Below are positions 16,701 through 24,985 of a stretch of 64,000 nucleotides of DNA, in pieces. The DNA is from Imperialibacter sp964351395. GTDB taxonomy: Bacteria; Bacteroidota; Bacteroidia; Cytophagales; Cyclobacteriaceae. The position numbers and the translations under genes are program-made. The stretch's first letter is position 1. The number at the start of each line of letters is the position of its first letter. The notes under the pieces were generated by a model. It did no database searches and was not told the origin of the DNA. It saw nothing but the letters and a program-made list of their open reading frames with translations. The DNA is taken from positions 124,001-188,000 of the forward strand of contig CAYGOF010000002.1 in the NCBI GenBank assembly GCA_964351395.1. The letters run 5' to 3'.

Positions 16701-18313
16701 CAATATTACGAGGCACAGGTACACTCGCTAATGGTGGGGGGAAAATCAACTACCTGAACACAAAATACGCTTACTCAGGCGACATCTTTTTCGATGACAA
16801 TGAAATTGGTGTTCGTAATCTCGACGTCCGTGATGAGCAGGGCCACAGAGCCACACTAAATGGCGGTATATTCCACGACGGCTTCCGCAACTTCGTACTC
16901 GATCTGGAGGGGCAGATCAACAACTTTCAGGTGCTAAATACGTCTGCGGCTGACAATTCTCTCTACTATGGCACCGCTTATGCCACAGGTACTATCAACT
17001 TCCTGGGAGCCATTGATAACTTGAATATCAGCGCCAACGCAACAACGAATAAAAATACACGGATTTTTATTCCTCTGGAAGAATCTTCAGACGTTCAGTT
17101 AGAAGATTTTATCTCATTCGTAAACCTAACCGATACGACAAAAATAGCTGGAGATAATGGTACTGAAGAGGAGCAAAAGTTCTCCAATATAAGACTCGAT
17201 TTTGACCTCGACATTACTCCAGATGCTTATTGCGAGCTGATTTTCGACATTAAATCTGGAGATATCATACGAGGAAGAGGCAATGGTAAACTCAACCTCC
17301 AAATTGATACGAATGGAGACTTCTACATGTTTGGTGACCTGGAAATAGAACAAGGTGGTTACAATTTCACCCTCTACAACATCATAAATAAGGAATTTGA
17401 AATTCAAAAGGGCAGCACCATTTCGTGGTCAGGCGACCCCTACAAAGGACAAATGGGCATAATTGCCAACTATAAGCAGAATGCATTACTCTCGCCACTA
17501 TTGACAAACATCGCAGATACTTCTGCATATAGCACTCCTGAGCTTAAAAGGCGCTATCCAACCAATGTGTTGCTCCAGCTCGATGGAGAACTCCTTACCC
17601 CCGATATTTCTTTCGATATTCAAATAACAGGGTATCCGGAGCAAGTGATTACTCCTGCCGGTACACCTTTGCCGCTAGGCGCTAGCATACAGGCATTTAA
17701 AAATACTATTAAAACTGACGAGCAGGAGATGAAGCGGCAGGTATTCAGTTTGATTATCCTTAGAAGGCTTTCACCGATCAATAGTTTCAACGTGGGCACT
17801 AACTCCATCGGAAGTAGCGTGAGCGAATTTGTCTCCAATCAACTCAGCTACTGGATTTCGCAGGTAGACGAAAACTTGGAAATTGACATAGATCTTGCCA
17901 GCCTGGATGCCGACGCCTACAATACCTTTCAGTTACGATTGGCTTATACATTTCTCAATGGCAGACTAAGAATTTCGAGAGACGGCGGTGTCACCAGCAC
18001 CACAACTCGAAATGAGCTTGGCTCTATTATGGGTGACTGGACATTAGAATACCTCCTCACCCCTGACGGAAAATTGAGAGCCAAGATGTACTCAAGAACC
18101 AACGTAAACAGTTTGACGCAGAGCATCAGCAACCAAACCAACACAAAGGCTGGGTTTAGCCTCCAATACATACGCAGCTTTAATAATTTCAAAGACCTCA
18201 TGCAGGATGTAAGGGTCAAGAATAGAGAAACTCCTGAACCTGCAGATAAGGACAGCAAAACGTCTTTTAATAGCGATAAAATAAAAGAAGACGAAGGGAC
18301 GGAGCACCAATAA
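13721..18313 (+). CDS. tamB: TamB/DUF490-family translocation and assembly protein
   Basis: The protein has 1530 residues with one N-terminal membrane anchor (about 13-37) and a very long periplasmic body of repetitive beta strands. It ends in a DUF490-type C-terminal domain near 1170-1480 (for example G-D-L-E-I-E-Q-G-G-Y-N-F). TamB-like AsmA-clan proteins span the periplasm and work in outer-membrane protein assembly or lipid transport; in Bacteroidota they are thought to act with BamA-like partners. A charged tail of about 30 residues ends the protein. The only plausible start is TTG at 13721, shortly after GGGGAC; no ATG precedes the membrane helix. It is divergent from tsaD. Confidence 0.88.
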   Translation: MSENTKTSVIFYGVGKILYWISLGLLILLIGLFITLQSSKVQTWLVSYVSTSFYEQTGHKVSIAKVDVNWFDEITLDSVRIIDPQDTSLIAIDRLLVDFSIIDLLRPSQLHFDAARITGADVRLVKFADGQLDNMSYLISQLRPKNPKEKTSVPRPITVSRIKLERSRFSINDMRKDSIKVGFNYNHFVIDSIYSDLSSFYQRLDTVQFEVDKLVARDKSGKLQVNSLQTNFQLTYQTMELSDLKLQTAYSHLTNYVKFEFSNPSNLSYFVDSVNIVAHFDSTIVSNKDLRHFAPYLERYNDTYTLSGDFNGNVTNFQLTGFKLFFGANSKLFGTANFNGLPNFSETFIDLSLKNSSLFASDLGIYLTDEESDILDRLGFISFSGRFIGFPTDFVTNGSFNSRLGSVRSDLNLKLPGKHQNAVYKGSLTVANLDIGKLTENSDLIQKVSFTGSVQGTGLTPASADLYLKGNIQKLGLKGYEYQKITTDARLAKSFFEGKLSVDDPNIKLNIDGSLDFRNDINIFKASLSLDTLFLFPLQLSPRDIFVSGQVDLDFQGLQIDSIKGTAGIHNLLLDVEGKTFHADSILASSQKNGRQRTFELTSEQVKLNATGDFNYTTLIKDLKESYNEYELAFKNNRENIESYYAEKEKKAISPYKINLNVALTDINPLTDLFVKNFYISKGAKIEAGFTRNLTSVASFYSKFDTLTYGDFSFLENEIDINTSKIADSTDVLSMLYVSSAHQLYNERDVTQNNYLEAIWSNNTIDFQTNIEQINTTNYAKVYGDLEFLSDQTIITVYPSDLRVLEGKWLFSNNNRIIITDEAVAFENLRLSNGEQEIEVTGYLSDSTNIPLRGRVRNFALDNLNPLLTVPLDGTINGNATLTNYGEEFIVESDLKIDNFFVAEFLVGNVAGKSSWNDASKQVLSKLTVNRQGKDIIALNGYYAPRDSVNSLNFTADFDNANLNILEPFIQGNFTQITGTANGRFRVRGNPTYPILRGTGTLANGGGKINYLNTKYAYSGDIFFDDNEIGVRNLDVRDEQGHRATLNGGIFHDGFRNFVLDLEGQINNFQVLNTSAADNSLYYGTAYATGTINFLGAIDNLNISANATTNKNTRIFIPLEESSDVQLEDFISFVNLTDTTKIAGDNGTEEEQKFSNIRLDFDLDITPDAYCELIFDIKSGDIIRGRGNGKLNLQIDTNGDFYMFGDLEIEQGGYNFTLYNIINKEFEIQKGSTISWSGDPYKGQMGIIANYKQNALLSPLLTNIADTSAYSTPELKRRYPTNVLLQLDGELLTPDISFDIQITGYPEQVITPAGTPLPLGASIQAFKNTIKTDEQEMKRQVFSLIILRRLSPINSFNVGTNSIGSSVSEFVSNQLSYWISQVDENLEIDIDLASLDADAYNTFQLRLAYTFLNGRLRISRDGGVTSTTTRNELGSIMGDWTLEYLLTPDGKLRAKMYSRTNVNSLTQSISNQTNTKAGFSLQYIRSFNNFKDLMQDVRVKNRETPEPADKDSKTSFNSDKIKEDEGTEHQ

Positions 18314-18375
18314 CTCACTCAATTTATTTTTGATTTTCATTAACCAAATGGGAGCTGCTTTGTTAATCCAAAAAG

Positions 18376-19686
18376 ATGATGCCTTCCCAAGCGCCAGTGA
18401 ATATTTTTTGGTTCCGCCGTGACCTACGTTTTATCGACAATACCGGCCTTTTTTACGCTCTTTCTGAGTCGCTACCTGTATTGCCGATTTTTATTTTCGA
18501 TTCGGAGATTCTGTCCAGGCTTGAAGACAAAACCGATGCAAGAGTCACATTTATTTTCGACTCGTTGCTAAAGCTGAAAAAAGAACTTGAAGACAAGGGC
18601 TCATCGCTATACATTTTATATGGGAAGCCGAAAGAAGCCTTCCAAAAAATTACCAGTGAATTCAATATTCAATCTGTATTCACCAATCGAGATTACGAGC
18701 CTTACGCTAGAGAAAGAGATGCTGACATTAAAAAACTTCTAAATGAAAAGGGCATTGGCTTTTACGCATTTAAAGATCAAGTGATCTTCGAAAAAAAGGA
18801 GATCTTAACAGACACTGCTGGTGTTTACAAGGTATTTACTCCTTTCAAAAACAAATGGATTAGCCGATGGAACGAATTAAACCTGCAGGAGCTACCATCC
18901 GCTGCTATGGCTGACAGGTACTATAAAACAGCGCCTTTTCCCGCCCCAACACTTGAAACCATTGGCTTTGTGAGGACATCCATTTTCTTACCTCCAGCTT
19001 CCATTAATCAAAGTATCATCGCCCAATATGATAAAACACGTGATTTTCCATCTATCGATGGAACTTCCAGGCTTGGTATGCACCTTAGGCACGGTACAAT
19101 TAGCATAAGGTCGGCGGTAAAGATGGCTACGAAGCTCAACCAGGTTTGGCTAAATGAGCTTATCTGGCGGGAATTTTATCAAATGATACTTTACAATTTT
19201 CCAGAGGTGGTCAACCATGCCTTTAAACCTCAGTACGAATTAATTCCATGGAGAAACGATGAAGAAGAGTATCAGAGATGGTGCGAAGGCCAAACCGGAT
19301 ACCCGATCGTGGATGCAGGAATGAGAGAACTCAATCAAACTGGCTACATGCACAACAGGGTGAGAATGGTTGTGGCTAGCTTTCTTACCAAACACCTGCT
19401 TATCGACTGGCGATGGGGCGAAGCATGGTTCGCTAAAAAACTACTCGATTTTGAGCTGGCCTCCAATAACGGCGGGTGGCAATGGGCGGCCGGCACCGGT
19501 ACCGATGCCCAGCCCTACTTCAGGGTCTTCAATCCAGACTCTCAGACAGACAAATTTGACAAGCAACGAAAATATATTCGCCAATGGGTTCCTGAATTTG
19601 ATAGTAAAAATTACGTATTACCAATAGTTGAACATAAATTTGCCAGGCAGCGAGCCATAGAGACTTACAAAGAAGCGTTAAAATAA
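18376..19686 (+). CDS. phr: Deoxyribodipyrimidine photolyase (cryptochrome/photolyase class I)
   Basis: Photolyase repairs cyclobutane pyrimidine dimers using blue light and reduced FAD. The protein has 436 residues. The N-terminal Rossmann-like antenna domain starts F-W-F-R-R-D-L-R. The C-terminal helical FAD domain has R-L-G-M-H-L-R-H-G, W-R-E-F-Y, and T-G-Y-P-I-V-D-A-G-M-R-E-L, followed by M-H-N-R-V-R-M and D-W-R-W-G-E. The terminal W-Q-W-A-A-G-T-G-T-D-A-Q-P-Y-F-R block is the FAD-pocket signature of class I CPD photolyases. Two ATG codons are adjacent at the start. The next gene begins 4 bp after its stop, suggesting co-transcription. Photoreactivation fits a sunlit surface-water habitat (inference). 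Confidence 0.95.
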   Translation: MMPSQAPVNIFWFRRDLRFIDNTGLFYALSESLPVLPIFIFDSEILSRLEDKTDARVTFIFDSLLKLKKELEDKGSSLYILYGKPKEAFQKITSEFNIQSVFTNRDYEPYARERDADIKKLLNEKGIGFYAFKDQVIFEKKEILTDTAGVYKVFTPFKNKWISRWNELNLQELPSAAMADRYYKTAPFPAPTLETIGFVRTSIFLPPASINQSIIAQYDKTRDFPSIDGTSRLGMHLRHGTISIRSAVKMATKLNQVWLNELIWREFYQMILYNFPEVVNHAFKPQYELIPWRNDEEEYQRWCEGQTGYPIVDAGMRELNQTGYMHNRVRMVVASFLTKHLLIDWRWGEAWFAKKLLDFELASNNGGWQWAAGTGTDAQPYFRVFNPDSQTDKFDKQRKYIRQWVPEFDSKNYVLPIVEHKFARQRAIETYKEALK

Positions 19687-19690
19687 TTGT

Positions 19691-20653
19691 ATGAACATAG
19701 GTGATAAAGTAAGGCTTCTTAGGGGAACTGAAGAGGGTGTGATTGTTAGAATCCTGAACGACAACACATACGAAATTGAAATTGAAGACGGATTTTCTTT
19801 CCCAGTACTTAAAAGTGAACTTGTGCTGGTAAATAAAACCGAAGGAGAGTATTTCAAAAAACCATCGATCCAGCAAGGCACAACGGATCAAAAGTCTCCA
19901 ATAAAAGAAAGCGCAGCAATAGCCGAAAAAGGGATCTATCTATGCTTTGAACCTAAGGGAGATATATTTACTGTTTGGCTAGTCAATAACACAGACTATG
20001 AGCTGGTATTCAAAATCGATGAACTTCTGAAAGGTACTACCAATGGTGTGTTGGCAGGGCATCTCGAAGCAAAATCGCATCAGGCCGTAGCATCAAAATC
20101 ATCTCAGAATTTCGAAAATTGGGCGGATTTGCAGATCACCTGCATGTACTTTCAAAAGGGCGTCTACAAGAACAAACCCAACCTGGGTAGAAATGTGTCG
20201 TTCAAAGCCGCTGGCTTTATGCACAAAAATGGAATGATTCCTATGATGTCAAAGGAAGGCTATGTCTATCAACTCGACGAAAACCCAACAAAAGTTGATG
20301 CAGATGCTATAAAAAATAGTTTATTGACTCCTAAAGCGGTGCTGGAACCCAAACCCGGAAACAAACCAGGTGACACGGCAATTGATTTACATATGGAGAA
20401 ACTGACCGGCCAAAAAGAAGAAGTAGCAAATGGTCAGGCATTGTCGTATCAATTAGCCGTTTTTGAAAAGGAGCTGGACAATGCAATTGCCTCAGGAATG
20501 GATGAGATCACCTTTATACACGGTGTAGGGAACGGTGTTTTGCGGGAAGAAATCCACAAAAGGCTAAGTAAAATGAAAAATATCTTGTACTTTCAGGATG
20601 CCCAGAAGCAAAGATTTGGCTACGGGGCAACACTTGTCAAAATAAAAGACTAA
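19691..20653 (+). CDS. DUF2027 and Smr-domain protein
   Basis: The protein has 320 residues. The N-terminal part starts with a KOW/SH3-like segment (G-D-K-V-R-L-L-R-G-T-E-E-G) and continues as the Bacteroidota-specific DUF2027 region. The C-terminal 85 residues or so are an Smr domain with I-D-L-H-M-E-K-L (for L-D-L-H-G) and F-I-H-G-V-G-N-G-V-L. Smr domains occur at the end of MutS2 and in stand-alone proteins and nick or cleave nucleic acid, in some cases mRNA at collided ribosomes. This is not MutS2, as there is no ATPase. It begins 4 bp after the photolyase. The target is unknown. Confidence 0.9.
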   Translation: MNIGDKVRLLRGTEEGVIVRILNDNTYEIEIEDGFSFPVLKSELVLVNKTEGEYFKKPSIQQGTTDQKSPIKESAAIAEKGIYLCFEPKGDIFTVWLVNNTDYELVFKIDELLKGTTNGVLAGHLEAKSHQAVASKSSQNFENWADLQITCMYFQKGVYKNKPNLGRNVSFKAAGFMHKNGMIPMMSKEGYVYQLDENPTKVDADAIKNSLLTPKAVLEPKPGNKPGDTAIDLHMEKLTGQKEEVANGQALSYQLAVFEKELDNAIASGMDEITFIHGVGNGVLREEIHKRLSKMKNILYFQDAQKQRFGYGATLVKIKD

Positions 20654-20690
20654 ATCGTATTTTTTAAGCCTATAAATAAAACATAATACT

Positions 20691-21089
20691 ATGGACGTAA
20701 GAAAGTTGATGGAGGAACTTGCCTCTGAAGTTAACGGCCAATATTCGGAATATGATAATAACAGATCAGTTGTGATTGTTCCTCTGGAAGGTGGTAGATT
20801 TCAGTCGGTCAGAGGAGGGAAAATAGACAATAAAAAGTATGGCAAGAGTGTCATTCAGATACTGTCCAGAGTATGCCGCACGAATGAGAAAATCGATTAC
20901 AACTCCGTGCTCGCTCATAACGAAGACCTGGTCACTTCCAAGTTTGTAGTATTGGGTGATTTTCTGATGGTAGAAACAGCATTATTTGACGATACAGTTA
21001 CGCCTCCAAAGTTGAAGGAGATGATCATGGAAACTGCCAAACTAGCTGACCAGTGGGAATTAGCAATTACTGGCAAGGATGTTAACTAA
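20691..21089 (+). CDS. Conserved small protein, possibly YbjN/chaperone-like fold
   Basis: The product is 132 residues, soluble, slightly acidic and without a signal peptide. It has a mixed alpha/beta pattern with alternating strands (S-V-V-I-V-P-L and F-V-V-L-G-D-F-L-M-V-E) and a long C-terminal helix. This recalls the type III chaperone-like YbjN fold, but I do not see a diagnostic motif, so the resemblance is only suggestive. It lies 37 bp after the Smr gene and 37 bp before the 5' end of the RNase P RNA. I do not recognise a specific function. Confidence 0.6.
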   Translation: MDVRKLMEELASEVNGQYSEYDNNRSVVIVPLEGGRFQSVRGGKIDNKKYGKSVIQILSRVCRTNEKIDYNSVLAHNEDLVTSKFVVLGDFLMVETALFDDTVTPPKLKEMIMETAKLADQWELAITGKDVN

Positions 21090-21126
21090 ACATCGCCAAA
21101 AGCACTAAAAAATAATAACATTTAGG

Positions 21127-21542
21127 AAAATGTGGTCCGCCTTATCGCCTTGCAACGGTGAAAATCGTTGTATGGAGGAAAGTCCGGGCAATATAGAGCG
21201 CCGTACTTCCTAACAGGAAGGGGCATCGTTGGCGACGATGGTGTCACAGAAAGTGCAACAGAAAGTAAACTACCCGTTGTGCCGCGGCTCAGTGGGAAAA
21301 GGTGAAATGGTGGGGTAAGAGCCCACCGCTTCAATGGTGACATTGAGGGCACGGTAAACCTTACGGATTGAAAGATCAAATATGCCATGATTCAGGGGTT
21401 GCTCGTCCCTGTAGACTGTTTCGGCAGTCTCGTTGTGGTGGGTAGATTGATAGAACCAGGTGGCAACAACTGGTCCAGATAAATGGTAAGGCTCTCCCGA
21501 CTTGTTGGGAGAGACAGAACCCGGCTTACAGGGCCATATTTT
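21127..21542 (+). ncRNA. rnpB: RNase P RNA (class A)
   Basis: This is the catalytic RNA that matures tRNA 5' ends. The conserved GGAGGAAAGTCCGGGC element lies at 21174-21189 and the matching ACAGAACCCGGCTTA at 21514-21528; together they form helix P4. CACAGAAAGTGCAACAGAAA (21245-21264) is the conserved CR-II/III region and GATAGAACCAGGTGG (21449-21463) is also typical. P1 pairs AAAATGTGGTCC (21127-21138) with GGGCCATATTTT (21531-21542) using two G-U type pairs, which sets the ends. The layout is the common bacterial type A. It lies between the small conserved gene and the sigma-54 regulator gene; its 3' end is only 18 bp from that gene's ATG. Confidence 0.96.
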
Positions 21543-21559
21543 CCTATTTCAAATTGCTT

Positions 21560-22720
21560 ATGACAAAGATCCTGATCGTTGACGACGAAAAATCAATCCG
21601 TGCCACCCTGCGAGAAATTCTGGAGTACGAAAAATTCAAAGTAGACGAAGCCAAAGACGGAGAAGAAGGACTCGACCTACTCAAGCAAGGCCCCTACGAC
21701 TTGGTTCTTTGCGACATAAAAATGCCTAAAATGGATGGTCTTGAGTTACTTCAAAAAGCCATCGAAGAAGGTGTGGACGCACCATTTATTATGATTTCTG
21801 CTCACGGAACTATCGACAGTGCTGTAGAAGCAACGAAAAAAGGTGCCTTCGACTTTCTACAAAAACCACTTGACCTAAACAGACTTCTGGTTACCCTTCG
21901 AAATGCGCTTGACCGCAAAGAGCTAGTCAACGAAACAAGGGTTCTCAAAAAGAAAATAAACAAGACTTTTGACATCATTGGTGAATCTCCAAAGATAGAA
22001 GAGGTTAAGACGATGATCGACAAAGTGGCTCCCACTGATGCACGGGTGCTCATCACCGGGCCTAACGGTACTGGAAAAGAGCTCGTCGCTAAATGGATTC
22101 ACGAGAAAAGTAACCGCTCATCCGGCCCACTGGTAGAAGTAAACTGTGCTGCCATACCATCAGAGCTAATTGAAAGTGAACTCTTCGGACATGAAAAGGG
22201 ATCGTTTACTTCAGCCGTAAAACAGCGGATCGGAAAATTCGAACAGGCGATTGGTGGCACACTTTTTCTCGACGAAATAGGAGACATGAGTCTCTCTGCA
22301 CAGGCCAAAGTACTGAGGGCACTACAAGAAAACAAGATCACAAGAGTAGGTGGCGAAAAAGAAGTAAAAGTAGATGTGAGAGTGGTAGCCGCCACCAACA
22401 AAGACCTCAGAAAAGCCATTGCTGCCAATGAATTCAGGGAGGATTTATATCATCGTTTGAGTGTGATCATCATTCAAGTACCCTCTTTGAAAGATCGAAA
22501 GGACGATATTCCAATGTTAGTAGATAAGTTTATCGCAGATATATCGTCGGAATATGGGTGGGCTCCCAAGCCGATAGAGCCAGGAGCAATTAAATTACTA
22601 CAAGGGTTCGAATGGACAGGAAATATCCGGGAGCTTAGAAATGTAACTGAACGCCTTATCATAATGGCGTCAACTTCGATAACAGAATCGGACGTAAAAA
22701 AATATGCAGTCCTTAGCTAA
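21560..22720 (+). CDS. NtrC-type sigma-54 response regulator lacking a DNA-binding domain
   Basis: From the ATG at 21560 the protein has 386 residues; a TTG six bases upstream is in frame but weaker. The receiver has acceptor D52 and K102. The AAA+ domain has Walker A G-P-N-G-T-G-K-E at 167-174, a sensor-loop motif G-S-F-T-S-A at 214-219 and Walker B G-G-T-L-F-L-D-E-I-G. NtrC relatives normally continue with a Fis-type helix-turn-helix, but here the protein stops about 15 residues after the AAA+ lid. Such regulators (FlgR of Helicobacter is a known example) activate sigma-54 holoenzyme without binding an enhancer. No kinase gene is adjacent, so its partner is unknown. Confidence 0.9.
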   Translation: MTKILIVDDEKSIRATLREILEYEKFKVDEAKDGEEGLDLLKQGPYDLVLCDIKMPKMDGLELLQKAIEEGVDAPFIMISAHGTIDSAVEATKKGAFDFLQKPLDLNRLLVTLRNALDRKELVNETRVLKKKINKTFDIIGESPKIEEVKTMIDKVAPTDARVLITGPNGTGKELVAKWIHEKSNRSSGPLVEVNCAAIPSELIESELFGHEKGSFTSAVKQRIGKFEQAIGGTLFLDEIGDMSLSAQAKVLRALQENKITRVGGEKEVKVDVRVVAATNKDLRKAIAANEFREDLYHRLSVIIIQVPSLKDRKDDIPMLVDKFIADISSEYGWAPKPIEPGAIKLLQGFEWTGNIRELRNVTERLIIMASTSITESDVKKYAVLS

Positions 22721-22739
22721 ATGTTAAGAACTGCATATT
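22701..22739. terminator. Inverted repeat over the stop codon, possible bidirectional terminator
   Basis: AATATGCAGT (22701-22710) and ACTGCATATT (22730-22739) are perfect 10-bp arms with a 19-base loop spanning the regulator's stop codon. There is no strong T tract, so termination is uncertain; it separates convergent genes. Confidence 0.45.
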
Positions 22740-22776
22740 GACGTTAATCAATTTTCTACCAGGTCAAGTACACTTA

Positions 22777-22899
22777 TTAAAGCCGCTGAACAGGCTTTTC
22801 CTTCTGCACGTCTACTTTTGAATAAGTAGGACAAGTCTTCTGAGTACAAGCACCAAGCATGAAAACAGCTACAGCAAACAAGAGTAATTTTATTTTCAT
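22777..22899 (-). CDS. Small lipoprotein, 40 residues
   Basis: The reading frame from ATG (complement at 22897-22899) to TAA gives a 40-residue peptide. A short basic start M-K-I-K precedes a hydrophobic run and the lipobox M-L-G-A-C, with the lipidated Cys at residue 17. The mature part would be only 24 residues, T-Q-K-T-C-P-T-Y followed by a charged tail. That is a typical signal peptidase II substrate. It is too short for ordinary ORF calling, but the clear lipobox and isolated position support it. Function is unknown. It is convergent with the sigma-54 regulator gene and follows the LuxE-like gene direction after a gap of about 120 bp. Confidence 0.65.
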   Translation of the reverse strand: MKIKLLLFAVAVFMLGACTQKTCPTYSKVDVQKEKPVQRL

Positions 22900-22990
22900 A
22901 ACAAAAGGCTTTACTAGGTTCATTGAAACTCTAAGATAGCTAGATCGAAACATATATCAAAACGCTATTTCTGGAACGACGTAATAAATG

Positions 22991-23983
22991 CTACTGAATG
23001 AGGAGATTACAGCCACGAACGTCAGAATTATCAAACCTCCCCAGCACTTCAAATTCACCTGCACTTCCTACAATCCTTCCCAAATCCTTAGTTTCAACGA
23101 AAGAGCAGGAGTGTATATTTCCCAAATCAATAATATTTATTCCACCTGTTTTTCCATTACGCACGTAAGAAAAAGGATCATTTACATCCCGAATCATGGC
23201 TTTCATAGGAAACGATGGCATGAAAACACCATCGCCCTGGGAATAGGCCTGCGACATCAATTCTGTCATTCCATATTCAGAATGAATGCTATGCACATTC
23301 AACCTTTCTTTGAGTACGGCATGAAGTTCTTCTCTGGTCAGTTCTTTGCCCCTACCTTTCATACCTCCCGTTTCAATTACAATGAAGTCGCTCAAATCGA
23401 GGCGATGTTTGTTAGCCAGCTCCAACAATGCAAATGTTACTCCTATTAGCAGCTTCCTTCCCTGCTTTGCCTTCACTTTTTGTATTGCATCAATTAGCGC
23501 TTCATTGTCTTTTAAGAAAAAACCAGAAAGGTCGGACCCAGCCTCTTTCATAAACTCATCCACCATCAAAATAAGCGAAGAACCCTCTCTTTCCATATAT
23601 GACGGAAGCAAAGCCAGGATATCAAATTCCTTTAGCCGTCCGTACACACGCTGAAATATTTCTTTCGACAGTTTGATATAAAAACCAGGGTCATCCAAAT
23701 AATGGCTACTTTGGACAGCTCCGGTCGTTCCACTGCTAGAAAATATAAGGGAAGAATCCCAGTGTCCTGTTTTTACTTTGTGTCTCTTAAAAAACTCTAT
23801 GGGTAGAAAAGGAACGTCCTCCAACTTGTGAACGTTATTTAGATCTCTTTTTAGATATAAAATATAGTCGCGATAAACTGGGTTATTTGATGCCTGCCAA
23901 TGAAAGACCTCGATGGCCAGTGCTTCAAAATTATCGGCAGTGACATTAAAAAGGCGGTCTCTAAAACTAAGAAGCTCTGACAT
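22991..23983 (-). CDS. LuxE-like acyl-protein synthetase / adenylating enzyme
   Basis: From the ATG at 23983 the protein has 330 residues. It is related to the acyl-protein synthetase (LuxE) and phenylacetate-CoA ligase-like part of the ANL superfamily. The nucleotide-binding loop is S-S-S-G-T-T-G near residue 105, and a later Y-G-M-T-E-L motif (about 250) is the adenylation signature. These enzymes activate a carboxylic acid as an acyl adenylate. No luxCDAB genes are near, so bioluminescence is not implied; Bacteroidota have such genes in varied settings. The frame remains open upstream across the assembly gap, which is an artefact. It is divergent from the damaged lipoprotein gene. Confidence 0.82.
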   Translation of the reverse strand: MSELLSFRDRLFNVTADNFEALAIEVFHWQASNNPVYRDYILYLKRDLNNVHKLEDVPFLPIEFFKRHKVKTGHWDSSLIFSSSGTTGAVQSSHYLDDPGFYIKLSKEIFQRVYGRLKEFDILALLPSYMEREGSSLILMVDEFMKEAGSDLSGFFLKDNEALIDAIQKVKAKQGRKLLIGVTFALLELANKHRLDLSDFIVIETGGMKGRGKELTREELHAVLKERLNVHSIHSEYGMTELMSQAYSQGDGVFMPSFPMKAMIRDVNDPFSYVRNGKTGGINIIDLGNIHSCSFVETKDLGRIVGSAGEFEVLGRFDNSDVRGCNLLIQ

Positions 23984-24055
23984 GCGTTTAAATTGCGAAA
24001 GATGATTCAATTTTAATAATTTTATGGGATTGCTAGCGATGGAAATGAAGAACAG

Positions 24056-24367
24056 GTTATTAAAAAGTGTATTTCTGGGAATAATTATTACTGCGATCGT
24101 TTGGGCCTGCACCCCCCCCGTGGGGTTCCGATCATGCGTAAAAGCGCTTATGAAAAAGCCCATTTTTTCGTTGCGCATAAGGCAACGGAATCGGGATTTT
24201 TTTTTNNNNNNNNNNATGTTATTAAAAAGTGTATTTAGTGTAATAATTATTACTGCCAACGTTTGGGCCGGCCCCCCCCCCCCCTGAGCTTCCGATCATT
24301 CCTAAAATCTCTTATGCAAAAGCCGAGTTTTTCCTTGAGCCTAACGCAACGGACTCGCTCATTTTAT
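24056..24367. repeat. Near-duplicate flanks around the gap (artefactual)
   Basis: The sequence starting GTTATTAAAAAGTGTATTT occurs at 24056 and again at 24218. Similarity continues through the C run (8 C at 24112-24119 and 13 C at 24272-24284), TTCCGATCAT and GCAACGGA. Mismatches are concentrated near the contig ends, as expected from low-quality read ends. Confidence 0.85.
24206..24215. other. Assembly gap (ten N)
   Basis: Bases 24206-24215 are unknown. The left flank ends in a T run and the right flank restarts with a sequence already present 162 bases earlier, so the two contig ends overlap and were not merged. Confidence 0.98.
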
Positions 24368-24985
24368 ATGTGAATTTCGAAGATGGTGATGGAGACATAG
24401 GCTTGAGGGGCACTGAAGACCTGTTTCCTTATCACCCTTACAATTTTATAGCAGACTCTTCCGTCCCCAGAAGATTAGTAGTCATCAACGGCAAAGACTA
24501 CACTCCGCCGTTTTATGCAGCTTTAGACAATAGGTTTCAGTCGCTTAGCAATCAAACTTTGTTTTCAGAAACTGATGTTCGCCGCTCATTCAATTGCGAA
24601 CAGTACGAAGTCGTTGAATACTTCCCTAGTCAAACAGCCACAGAAACCAAAATTGACACTTTCCTAATCGAGAAAAACCCTAACAACAAAAACATCTATG
24701 TCGACTTTTTCCGAAAAGTAAATGGAGAGTATGAATTCCTGGACTGGACGAGCGCTTTCAATTCAAACAGCTGTGGCACGGACTTCAATGCCAGGTTTCC
24801 GGTATTCGACTCCGACAACCTGGGTAAATCCCTTTCTGGAACGCTTCGCTACGCCATGCTTTCGGAAGGGTTCAGTATTATCCTGAAAAAAGACACATTC
24901 AAGCTAAGGGTTTACATCAAAGACAGGGCACTTCACGACAGCAATGTGATTGAAAGCCCAGACCTAACACTTGACAATATTGCAG

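Noticed and set aside
22991..23983. Bioluminescence gene cluster
   Set aside because: A LuxE-like protein alone, with no luxCDAB genes, does not support it.
23984..24259. Extension of the LuxE-like frame across the N gap
   Set aside because: The extra residues translate N bases and duplicated contig ends; the natural start is the ATG at 23983.
24024..24287. Plus-strand frame reading through the N gap
   Set aside because: It reads unknown bases and a homopolymer-shifted copy; the true gene is the lipoprotein, listed as broken by the assembly.
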